64,000 nucleotides of DNA from positions 1-64,000 of the forward strand of contig NZ_JACHCI010000021.1 of NCBI RefSeq assembly GCF_014200675.1. Direction: 5' to 3'. Both the position numbers and the translations under genes were made by a program. Of the stretch, positions 43,763-53,434 are shown in pieces. The notes beneath the pieces are model-generated. The model was not told where the DNA came from, ran no database searches, and saw only the letters and a list, made by a program, of their open reading frames with translations. Position 1 is the stretch's first letter. Each line of letters starts with the position of its first letter. This DNA comes from Janthinobacterium saanense (lineage in GTDB: Bacteria; Pseudomonadota; Gammaproteobacteria; Burkholderiales; Burkholderiaceae_D).

Positions 43763-44905
43763 ATGCGATCTTTTCTTCTGCGTTGCCTTATCGTTTTCCT
43801 GCCTTGTAGCGTGGCGCTGGGCGCTGCTCCCGATTTCACCAGTACAGAAGGCATGGCGAAAAGTTGTGCCGGTAACTTGAATGTCGCTCCGGCCGCCACG
43901 CCGCAGGCGCAGCAAGCCTGGGTGATATGCCGCGACATTGCGACCCTACAGCGTCTGTTTCGCTTGAGCGATCGTTACCCTGAACTTAAAGAAGGGCAGC
44001 AGCCCACGAAACAGCTGGACCAGGAAGGCTTGCGCATCGCATTTGCCGCTTTGCGCAACGAGTTGCGGACCACCAGGCAGGTGCTGGAAAAGATCCGCTT
44101 GCACAGCAAGGAGGATGGCCTGTTGTTGGTGCCCGCCACCTGGAGCAGTGATTTGAATGGCGACGGCACGCTGACACCAAGTGAAAAGTATGCATTTGCC
44201 ATCCCCAAGCGGCAGGTGGCCGAGACGGAGGAAGAAGCCGACACCGAACAGTACTACCAGCAGAATTACCAGCTCGATGCGCGCTTTCGCGTCGACCAGA
44301 GTGATATACAGTGGCTGCTTGGCTATCACTATTTCCTGGAAGCAGCTGCCGAGCTGAGCGCCGCATTCGATAATCGCCCGGGCGCACCCACCATGCGTGT
44401 ACGCGATCCTGGCGCCCTCTTGCGCGCGCATGGTTTGTTGTTGTCGGCGTTTCGCAGTAGTGACACGTTGCGCAAATTGGTGCTTGCCGAAACAGATGAC
44501 GAGGATGAGTGGATCGCCCATCCTGGCCAGCGCAACAGTGTTTTTCCCGAACCCTTGAGTGCAAACGATTTTCGCGAGTGGGAAACGCTGATAGCTCATA
44601 TATTGCCCGTACTGGAAGGCAAGCAATTACTTGCTGCGACAGAAGGGGCCAGCATGTTTGAATCCCTTTTTACTGATCTGTGTCCGGAAAATCAGGGTTT
44701 GAATGTCGCCAGCCTGTTCCGCCGTCAGCGCAATGACGTATTGGTGCTGGGCAAGCAGCCCGTCAGGTTTGTTGGCTGTCAAGCTATCACGGCGCGCCAT
44801 CCAAAATCACCGCTACTGCGTTACCTGGCGTGGCCAGTGCAGCGTGGGCTTGAGAACGCGCCGGCTGGCATGGCCATGCTGCGCAAGCTGTTGTGGGTGA
44901 ATTGA
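43763..44905 (+). CDS. exported protein of unknown function with one EF-hand-like loop
   Basis: A 380-residue secreted protein with signal peptide (about 1-20, cut near ALGA-AP). Near residue 140 it carries DLNGDGTLTPSE, an exact EF-hand calcium-loop pattern (Asp-x-Asn-x-Asp-Gly-x-x-x-x-x-Glu). The remainder is mainly helical (IQWLLGYHYFLEAAAELSAAF, LLRAHGLLLSAFRSS) with a short acidic run ETEEEADTE. Four cysteines in the mature part may form disulfides. CAGGAG is a good ribosome-binding site. I do not recognise the family. Base composition is a little lower in GC than its neighbours. Confidence 0.75.
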   Translation: MRSFLLRCLIVFLPCSVALGAAPDFTSTEGMAKSCAGNLNVAPAATPQAQQAWVICRDIATLQRLFRLSDRYPELKEGQQPTKQLDQEGLRIAFAALRNELRTTRQVLEKIRLHSKEDGLLLVPATWSSDLNGDGTLTPSEKYAFAIPKRQVAETEEEADTEQYYQQNYQLDARFRVDQSDIQWLLGYHYFLEAAAELSAAFDNRPGAPTMRVRDPGALLRAHGLLLSAFRSSDTLRKLVLAETDDEDEWIAHPGQRNSVFPEPLSANDFREWETLIAHILPVLEGKQLLAATEGASMFESLFTDLCPENQGLNVASLFRRQRNDVLVLGKQPVRFVGCQAITARHPKSPLLRYLAWPVQRGLENAPAGMAMLRKLLWVN

Positions 44906-45135
44906 GCAGTTTTGATCAGTTTCTTCGCTCTTGCGCAATTCGTTCCGCTCCAGCTCTTTCTACGATGGATATATGAAGCTCAGCAGATCAAGCAAGCCGT
45001 GTAGAAAGACGCGTATGTCTTTAAACGATAAGCGTGGCAAATGCGTACTCGCCGTGAAGGCCTGCTTCCGTCCCATTGCAGTCATTCAGTTTGCCAGTAA
45101 TCGACTACGGCGGGAGGCGCTCGTTACGTCGGATT

Positions 45136-45594
45136 TTACCTGACTAGTGCCAGGCAGTAAAAGCGGTCTGCTCCACTTTCTGGTAGTGGGTCCGGGCCAC
45201 GAACCCATCCCAAGGACTCATACAGGTGAACCGCAGCCCCCATGTTGCCCCAAGTCTCGAGTTCCAGTTGAGTCAATTTATGGATTACGGCCTGTGCTAT
45301 TGCCTCGCTCAGCAGCGTTCGGCCGATGCCCTGTCCTTGCATGCTCGCATCGACGTGGAAGCCGAACAGCTTGGCGATAGCCCCCTCCATACGCTGAATT
45401 GCAAGGCAACCGACCAGTTTGCCATCTACCTCTGCCACCAATTCGATTTCGTTAGCGGTGTTGGCTAGACCAAGCGCACCAATGGCAGCATCCAGGGTGT
45501 CAAAATCCACGATTAAGCCGAAAGAAGCCAATGATTTCCGTACCAGAGCCTTGGCGCCGGAATTATCGGTGGGAAGAGCTTTACGGATTAACAT
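45136..45594 (-). CDS. GNAT family N-acetyltransferase
   Basis: A 152-residue single-domain acetyltransferase. It starts MLIRKALPTDNSGAKALV, typical of GNATs, and has the acetyl-CoA motif A FHVDASMQGQGIGRTLLSEA (QxxGxG), and a C-terminal AVHLYESLGWVRG. The substrate cannot be deduced. It lies in a less organised stretch (44.9-46.0 kb) with lower GC and no obvious partner; the 230 bp to the upstream gene at 44905 hold no feature I can support. Confidence 0.88.
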   Translation of the reverse strand: MLIRKALPTDNSGAKALVRKSLASFGLIVDFDTLDAAIGALGLANTANEIELVAEVDGKLVGCLAIQRMEGAIAKLFGFHVDASMQGQGIGRTLLSEAIAQAVIHKLTQLELETWGNMGAAVHLYESLGWVRGPDPLPESGADRFYCLALVR

Positions 45595-45628
45595 TTCTAC
45601 CTCTTAAGTGATTCAGAGCAATGATTCT

Positions 45629-45928
45629 ATGCGAGAGCTCTGCATCAGTCGAGTGAGAGCCATTCTTCTCATCCATTACGGACCGTCTGGTATTGGTCGA
45701 ACCCGGCCGGTGATCATAGAGATAACATCTTGCTGATCCAGAAATCTTCGAAAGTTCGCAATTCTGTACGCGCCATATCTGGCTGTGCTGCACGAGAACG
45801 CGTTGCGGCGCTTTGTGCGATTGGGTGACGACGACCTATGCGGACGAGCGGGCGGCGGCGACCATGAGTATGTCCAACTGCCATCGAGATTGTTTGTGTA
45901 CAGGCTCGTGGGCCATGTTTCAGTGTGA
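45629..45928 (+). pseudogene. possible decayed ORF in a 453-bp gene-poor gap
   Basis: Reading from an ATG at 45629, one frame gives 35 codons, a TGA (45734-45736), and then 63 more open codons to a TGA at 45926-45928. The second part looks protein-like (YAPYLAVLHENALRRFVRLG, EYVQLPSRLFVYRLVG). This fits a gene broken by an in-frame stop, but the family is not recognised and chance is possible. Nothing else is seen between 45595 and 46047. Confidence 0.2.
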
Positions 45929-46047
45929 TTCATGACTTTTAGAAAGCACATTGAAACATCATTTAATTCAATGATTTGAACCGCCATTTGTCGCTTGAGT
46001 TGAAGGTTTATTCGACTATCTGGCCGCTGCTATGGCAAACTTGCCAG

Positions 46048-46527
46048 ATGAACCAGCTTATTTCCTCTTGCCTTATCCGTCCTGCCACCATCGCCGATGC
46101 GCCCGCCATCACCGCCCTGATCGGTGATTTGATGCCTTTCCTGACGCTGCATCCGAACGGGGAGGGCGCGGAAAAGTTTATCGAGCACTGCCGGCTACCA
46201 GCTATTGAAAATTATCTGTCGCAGTCCCGCTATCATTACCAGCTGGCGCATATCGAAGGCGTGCTGGCTGGGGTGGTGGCCATGCGCGACAATACGCATC
46301 TGTTCCATATGTTTGTGCCGCGCGCCATGCACCGGCGGGGTATGGCGCGCCGTTTATGGCAGGCCGCCCGCGACACCTCGCTGGCCAACGGCAACACGAC
46401 CGGCTTTACCGTGAATTCCTCGGTGTATGCCTTGCCGCTATATCAAAACCTGGGTTTTATCGCGACGGGGCCGAAAGTGGAGATGGATGGGATTGCCTTC
46501 GTGCCGATGCGCATGGCGCTGGCATAG
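46048..46527 (+). CDS. GNAT family N-acetyltransferase
   Basis: A 159-residue acetyltransferase beginning MNQLISSCLIRPATIADAPAI. Motif A is HMFVPRAMHRRGMARRLWQAA (RRxGxA form) and the C-terminus has YALPLYQNLGFIATG, the usual acetyl-CoA and substrate elements. An upstream in-frame start at 45976 is less likely as it lacks a ribosome-binding site. It is not closely similar to the GNAT at 45136. Substrate unknown. Confidence 0.87.
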   Translation: MNQLISSCLIRPATIADAPAITALIGDLMPFLTLHPNGEGAEKFIEHCRLPAIENYLSQSRYHYQLAHIEGVLAGVVAMRDNTHLFHMFVPRAMHRRGMARRLWQAARDTSLANGNTTGFTVNSSVYALPLYQNLGFIATGPKVEMDGIAFVPMRMALA

Positions 46528-46559
46528 TTTAAAGCCGGACATATCGTGGTGTCATTATA

Positions 46560-46578
46560 GTAAATGAGAATCATTTCT
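46560..46578 (+). promoter_or_regulatory. Fur box before chaN
   Basis: A 19-bp dyad centred on ATGAGAATCATT matches 13 of 19 positions of the GATAATGATAATCATTATC consensus. It lies 51 bp before the ChaN-family start, where a Fur repressor would block transcription under iron-replete conditions. Confidence 0.75.
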
Positions 46579-46628
46579 ATTAAAATGATGGCCATTGCTG
46601 TTTTTGCAGCGCTTTCAATAAGGCCGTC

Positions 46629-47519
46629 ATGAAACTGTCCCTGTCCTTCCTTGTGTCCGCCTGCGTGCTTGCCTTGAGCGCTGGCAGCAGCGTGGCAAGC
46701 GACGTTGCTCCAGCCGCTGTAACGGCGCCAGCATCTGTGCCCGATGTCAGCCAGCTGGGCGAGATTATCGACTTGCGCAGCGGCCAGCGCATGAGTGCCG
46801 ATCAGTTGCTCGATCATCTGGCGGCCGCGCCGCGTGTGATCGTGGGTGAGCAGCATGATCAATTGATCCATCATCAGATAGAGCAATGGCTGCTGCAGCA
46901 ATTGCAGGGGCGGCGGCCGCAAGGTAGTGTGTTGCTGGAAATGCTGAACCCGGACCAGCAAACCAAAGTGGAGCAGGCCAAGCTGTGGCTGAAGGAGCAT
47001 CCGCAAGCAACGCCTGATCAGCTGGCGCAGTTACTGGCATGGCAGGCGAGCTGGAAGTGGGATCAGTATGGTCAGCTGGTGATGGAAGTGATGCGCGCGC
47101 CGTATCCGGTCTGGTCGGCCAATCTGGACCGCAGCGAGATCAGGCAGATGTTTGTAGATAAGCCAGCCGTGCAGGGCAAGTTTTCCGATTTTTCCAATGA
47201 CGCCAAGGTGCAGGGCCGGTTAAAAGACATCATCCGCGCAATGCATGACAATCAGATCGATGAACCGCGCCTGGCCGCCATGCTGGCGATCCAGCAGCAG
47301 CGCGACCGCCGCATGGCTGAGCGTTTGCTGGAGGCCCCCGCGCCCGCCTTGCTGATTGCTGGCGCCTATCATGCGCACCAGGATCTGGGCGTGCCGCTGC
47401 ATGTGCAGGATCTGACGGGCGGTGCAGCACCGCTGGTGCTGGTGCTGGCCAAGCGCGGCGCGGCTGTGAGCAAGGCGCAAGCAGACCTGGTCTGGTATGC
47501 GCCCGCTTCTGATCAATAA
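46629..47519 (+). CDS. ChaN-family heme/iron-regulated protein, exported
   Basis: A 296-residue ChaN-like protein; the family binds heme at the outer membrane or periplasm and is iron regulated. The N-terminus has a signal sequence with a possible lipobox VSAC (Cys12) as well as a Sec-type site near SVAS, so lipidation is uncertain. The ChaN domain shows VIVGEQHDQLIHHQIEQWLL (His residues likely for heme or metal), VLLEMLNPDQQ, and LLIAGAYHAHQDLGVPLHV. A Fur box lies upstream. Convergent with a PRC-barrel gene whose stop is directly adjacent. Confidence 0.88.
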   Translation: MKLSLSFLVSACVLALSAGSSVASDVAPAAVTAPASVPDVSQLGEIIDLRSGQRMSADQLLDHLAAAPRVIVGEQHDQLIHHQIEQWLLQQLQGRRPQGSVLLEMLNPDQQTKVEQAKLWLKEHPQATPDQLAQLLAWQASWKWDQYGQLVMEVMRAPYPVWSANLDRSEIRQMFVDKPAVQGKFSDFSNDAKVQGRLKDIIRAMHDNQIDEPRLAAMLAIQQQRDRRMAERLLEAPAPALLIAGAYHAHQDLGVPLHVQDLTGGAAPLVLVLAKRGAAVSKAQADLVWYAPASDQ

Positions 47520-47927
47520 TCAGTCATTGCGCGGCGTGGTGCCGTAGTAAGTGTGTAGCTCATTGGCCCAGGCCTGGTCGGCCATGTTCGGCCAATTGTC
47601 GGTATCGAAGCCGGGCGCGTCTGCTATGCGCTCCTTGTCGATGTTGAGCGTGAAGCGTTTGTTGACGGTATCGAGCAGCAGCGCTTCCCAGGGTACGGCA
47701 AACAGTTTTTCGCCGATGGTAAATACGCCGCCGTGCGACAGGACGGCGTAGGCGATTTTGCCGCTGCGCATGTCGATCATGATTTCCTTGATTTCACCCA
47801 GGTGTTCATCCCGGGCGTTGTGCACATGGTCGCCGATCAGGGTGTCGGCACCCATCAGTTCAGGGCCGGGACCCTTGTGGCCCCGATTGACATACATGCC
47901 GTAAGCGTCGCGTTCTTCGTAGCTCAT
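47520..47927 (-). CDS. PRC-barrel domain protein, short paralogue
   Basis: A 135-residue single-domain protein. It shares with the gene at 5707 the N-terminal MSYxxRDxxGMY, GPGPxLMGADTLxGDxVxN, LGxIKEIMxDMRSGxIAYAVLS and GEKLFAVPWE blocks but stops at TYYGTTPRND without the Gly-rich tail. The ATG at 47927 has a strong GGAGG; the frame is open 22 codons further upstream but without a ribosome-binding site. A long AT-rich palindrome lies 77 bp upstream. Probably a stress-related protein (inference). Confidence 0.87.
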   Translation of the reverse strand: MSYEERDAYGMYVNRGHKGPGPELMGADTLIGDHVHNARDEHLGEIKEIMIDMRSGKIAYAVLSHGGVFTIGEKLFAVPWEALLLDTVNKRFTLNIDKERIADAPGFDTDNWPNMADQAWANELHTYYGTTPRND

Positions 47928-48003
47928 GATGGACCTCCGTTGAAAAATGCCAGTGTGATCCTGGTGGAAGAGGAGGTCTGTTCGCTCCATCACACAAGAT
48001 ATG

Positions 48004-48034
48004 GAATTGGAAATATTTCAAATATTTCCAATTC
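48004..48034. promoter_or_regulatory. 31-bp perfect AT-rich palindrome
   Basis: Perfect 15-bp arms (GAATTGGAAATATTT and its complement) around a single central C at 48019. It lies 77 bp upstream of the PRC-barrel gene and 139 bp upstream of pyrG. One-base spacing argues for a protein-binding operator or cruciform rather than an RNA terminator. Confidence 0.6.
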
Positions 48035-48127
48035 GTAATAATGTTGTGCGTTGGCACCACGCCGGGCGTCGATGACGGCATTTGGCGCAATTTTCCGCGC
48101 AGGGCAAGTTCTCGCTGCGGGCTTTAG

Positions 48128-49822
<1,695 letters not shown>

Positions 49823-49837
49823 TAGCGGGCGAGATAG

Positions 49838-51259
<1,422 letters not shown>

Positions 51260-51273
51260 TCGTAACCTACAGG

Positions 51274-51300
51274 CCGGCCGGAGAAATCCGGTCGGTTTTT
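51274..51300 (+). terminator. Rho-independent terminator after eno
   Basis: CCGGCCGG and CCGGTCGG (one G-U pair) around a 6-nt loop, followed by five T. It lies only 12 bp before the ftsB ATG, so ftsB may rely on read-through or a promoter inside eno. Confidence 0.75.
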
Positions 51301-51311
51301 ACCGATACCCC

Positions 51312-51632
51312 ATGCGCCTCATTACGCTCGCCCTGGCAGCCCTGCTGCTGTTGATACAATACCCGCTCTGGCTGGGCAAAGGCGGCTGGCTGCGCGTTGC
51401 CGACATGGAAGCGCAAGTGGCGGTAGCGAATAAAAAGAATATGGAATTGAAGGCGCGTAACGACAAGCTCGAGTCCGAAGTGCGCGACCTGAAAGATGGC
51501 ACTGGCGCCGTCGAAGAGCGTGCCCGCTATGAGCTGGGCATGGTCAAACAGAATGAAATTTTCGTGCAGATCGTGCGCAAGGGCCAGACCCCGGCGCCTG
51601 CACCAGCCGACGCCACTGCTGCGCCGCGCTAA
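51312..51632 (+). CDS. ftsB: cell division protein FtsB
   Basis: A 106-residue single-pass divisome protein that bridges FtsL and FtsQ. An N-terminal membrane segment (about 4-20: [20 protein letters not shown]) is followed by [13 protein letters not shown] and a leucine-zipper-like coiled coil ([22 protein letters not shown], about 40-62), then the FtsB signature [21 protein letters not shown]. The 18 C-terminal residues are Pro/Ala-rich. The position after eno is the usual one in Proteobacteria. Confidence 0.93.
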   Translation: MRLITLALAALLLLIQYPLWLGKGGWLRVADMEAQVAVANKKNMELKARNDKLESEVRDLKDGTGAVEERARYELGMVKQNEIFVQIVRKGQTPAPAPADATAAPR

Positions 51633-51648
51633 GTATTCCTGCCCCTGC

Positions 51649-51672
51649 CAGCCTGGACCGATTGCCAGGCTG
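51649..51672. terminator. hairpin between ftsB and convergent small genes
   Basis: CAGCCTGG and CCAGGCTG pair perfectly around an 8-nt loop, 17 nt after the ftsB stop. There is no T-run, so its role in termination is uncertain. Confidence 0.35.
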
Positions 51673-51721
51673 CTGCGTCAAACTTGTTGCTACTCTACTG
51701 CGTACTTCTACTGCTTGCTGC

Positions 51722-51814
51722 TTAGAACTTCGCTTTGCCCGTCATGATCAGGTAAAAGTGGATGCCGGTAACGGCGACGGCAAGAACGATCAGGCCGGAT
51801 TCGATAATCATCAT
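51722..51814 (-). CDS. 30-residue single-pass membrane peptide
   Basis: An AAGGAAA ribosome-binding site precedes ATGATG at 51814; the product starts MMIIESGLIVLAVAVTGIHF and ends YLIMTGKAKF, then TAA. It has one hydrophobic segment of about 18 residues, an acidic residue near the N-terminus and a basic C-terminus, consistent with an N-out, C-in single helix. It lies 36 bp downstream of the 92-residue gene on the same strand and is probably co-transcribed. This resembles small accessory subunits such as CydX or KdpF in size but no partner is nearby. Function unknown. Confidence 0.55.
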   Translation of the reverse strand: MMIIESGLIVLAVAVTGIHFYLIMTGKAKF

Positions 51815-51850
51815 GATGTTTCCTTGTTAGTAAAAGTTGGGTATCGGGTA

Positions 51851-52129
51851 TTAGCCACGGGATGCCATGAAGCGCAACTCTGCAGCCAGGTTCGGCATGA
51901 ATTTCTCGTGACGCATCGCTTCCGAGTTCAGCAGGGCGATATCGCGCTGGCTGGGACGGGTGTAGCGCTGGTCTTCGGTACTGGCGATAACTTCCTTCTG
52001 GGCCAGTTCGCTGTAAGGTTTGCTAGCGAGCAGGGCGCCCAGGAAGGCGCGCGCGGCGCGGCCGAGGTTGCTGAAGTAGCCGTCGTTGTTGCCGCCGTTG
52101 TTGCTGTAGTGCGTGCTGAATGTGGACAT
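51851..52129 (-). CDS. 92-residue protein of unknown function
   Basis: Starts MSTFSTHYSNNGGNNDGYF at an ATG with strong GGAGG. The N-terminal 20 residues are Ser/Asn/Gly-rich; the remainder is helical and amphipathic (NLGRAARAFLGALLASKPYS, MPNLAAELRFMASRG). There is no signal peptide or membrane helix. I do not recognise a family; the strong ribosome-binding site and codon use support a real gene. It probably forms a unit with the 30-residue peptide gene. Confidence 0.65.
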   Translation of the reverse strand: MSTFSTHYSNNGGNNDGYFSNLGRAARAFLGALLASKPYSELAQKEVIASTEDQRYTRPSQRDIALLNSEAMRHEKFMPNLAAELRFMASRG

Positions 52130-52231
52130 AGATCCTCCATAAAAGTGCGTTGTTGCAGTGCACAATAATGAATTTTTTGATATGCGTCCAATTTCAAATC
52201 CCCATTTCAGAAATTCACAGCGTGAATAAGA

Positions 52232-52256
52232 AGGGCGTCACCACTGGCGACGCCCT
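52232..52256 (-). terminator. terminator after the glycerophosphodiesterase gene
   Basis: AGGGCGTC and GACGCCCT pair perfectly around a 9-nt loop; on the minus strand TCTTATT follows. It lies 48 nt past the stop at 52304. Confidence 0.65.
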
Positions 52257-52303
52257 GAAATGAAAATTGTTACAAGATATGTAAACGGTGCTGCAGGCGA
52301 TAC

Positions 52304-53434
52304 TTAGCCGGCAGCCAGGCGACCAATCCCCGGATCATCGCTGAAGAAGCCATCCAGACCCGTCTGGATGTAGCGCTTGATTTCCGCCACGGAACCGGCT
52401 TCGTTGCGGGCATTCTCGCCATTGCCATCGCGGAAGTCGGCTGCCAGGAAACGGTTTTCCGGGCGGAAGGTCCAGGTGTGCAGCAGCAAGCCTGCCTGGT
52501 GTGCATCGTCGACGATGGACGTCGGCGGCGCCAGGCGCTGGTCGGCGCCCAGCGGTATCACGTCGCGCGTCGGCGGCGCCACCACGTCGGCATAGGTGGC
52601 GATGTCGCGCATGCCGGCCGGCGAGACCATCTGGTGGAAGGTCAGCTTGCCGCCCGCCTTGGCCACATCCATCGGACGGATATCCATGTTCACCACCAGC
52701 TGCATCAGGCGGATGTTGGCGCGGTGGCCCAGTTTTTCGCGCAGATACTTCAGGTTGGCCACTTCAAACGACTGGATTTCCAGCGGCGCACGGCGCGTGT
52801 ACTCGTGTTCCAGGATGATGGACAGGAAACGGTCTTCCATCGCCAGGCCCGCATCGCGGAAGTAGGTCGAGCTTTTCAGCTCGGGCACCAGGCCGATCAC
52901 GCGGCCGGTGGCGGCCGATTGCGCTGCAACAAATTCGATGATTTCTTCCCAGGTTGGTATCTGGAATTGGCCATCGTACAGGGTGTTGGCGGTACGGATT
53001 TGCGGCAGGCGCTCGATGGCGCGCAGGGTTTTCAGCTCGTTCAGGGTGAAATCATCGACAAACCAGCCGTCATGCATCTGGCCATCGACCATGCGCTTGC
53101 CGCGCCGGTTGGCAAACTCGCTGCGTTTGGCCACGTCCGTCGTTTCGATCAGATTGCTTTCATGGCGCGCCACCAGCACGCCGTCCTTGGTCGAGACCAG
53201 GTCTGGCTCGATGTAGTCGGCGCCATCGGCAATCGCCTTGGCGTAGGACGCAAACGTGTGCTCGGGGCGCAGGGCGCTGGCGCCCCGGTGGGCGAACACT
53301 TGCGGACGGGCCGTCGGCAAGGTCAGCATGCTGGCGGCAAAGCTCGGCATGGCGCTCAGGGCCAGGCCACCGGCCGCTGCCTGCATGAAATTGCGGCGCG
53401 AAAAGTGCCGCTTCGGAAGGATAGGAGTGCGCAT
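52304..53434 (-). CDS. glycerophosphodiester phosphodiesterase, Tat-exported
   Basis: A 376-residue periplasmic GDPD (GlpQ-like) enzyme releasing sn-glycerol 3-phosphate from phospholipid head groups. A Tat signal (FSRRNFMQAAAGGLALS, about 10-26) precedes the TIM barrel. Catalytic and metal residues are visible in VFAHRGASALRPEHT (His/Arg, Glu), IEPDLVSTKDGVLVARHE (Glu-Asp and His), VPELK (Glu), and the barrel closes with DGFFSDDPG. Its ATG overlaps the stop of the TonB-receptor gene by one base (TGATG), so they form one operon, controlled by the double Pho box upstream. Confidence 0.92.
   Translation of the reverse strand: MRTPILPKRHFSRRNFMQAAAGGLALSAMPSFAASMLTLPTARPQVFAHRGASALRPEHTFASYAKAIADGADYIEPDLVSTKDGVLVARHESNLIETTDVAKRSEFANRRGKRMVDGQMHDGWFVDDFTLNELKTLRAIERLPQIRTANTLYDGQFQIPTWEEIIEFVAAQSAATGRVIGLVPELKSSTYFRDAGLAMEDRFLSIILEHEYTRRAPLEIQSFEVANLKYLREKLGHRANIRLMQLVVNMDIRPMDVAKAGGKLTFHQMVSPAGMRDIATYADVVAPPTRDVIPLGADQRLAPPTSIVDDAHQAGLLLHTWTFRPENRFLAADFRDGNGENARNEAGSVAEIKRYIQTGLDGFFSDDPGIGRLAAG

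Noticed and set aside
44931..45143. 70-residue plus-strand ORF
   Set aside because: No ribosome-binding site, basic and low-complexity product, no family; not counted as a gene.
51662..52168. 168-residue plus-strand ORF
   Set aside because: It lies opposite the 92- and 30-residue minus-strand genes, which have good ribosome-binding sites; its own composition looks like a shadow frame.
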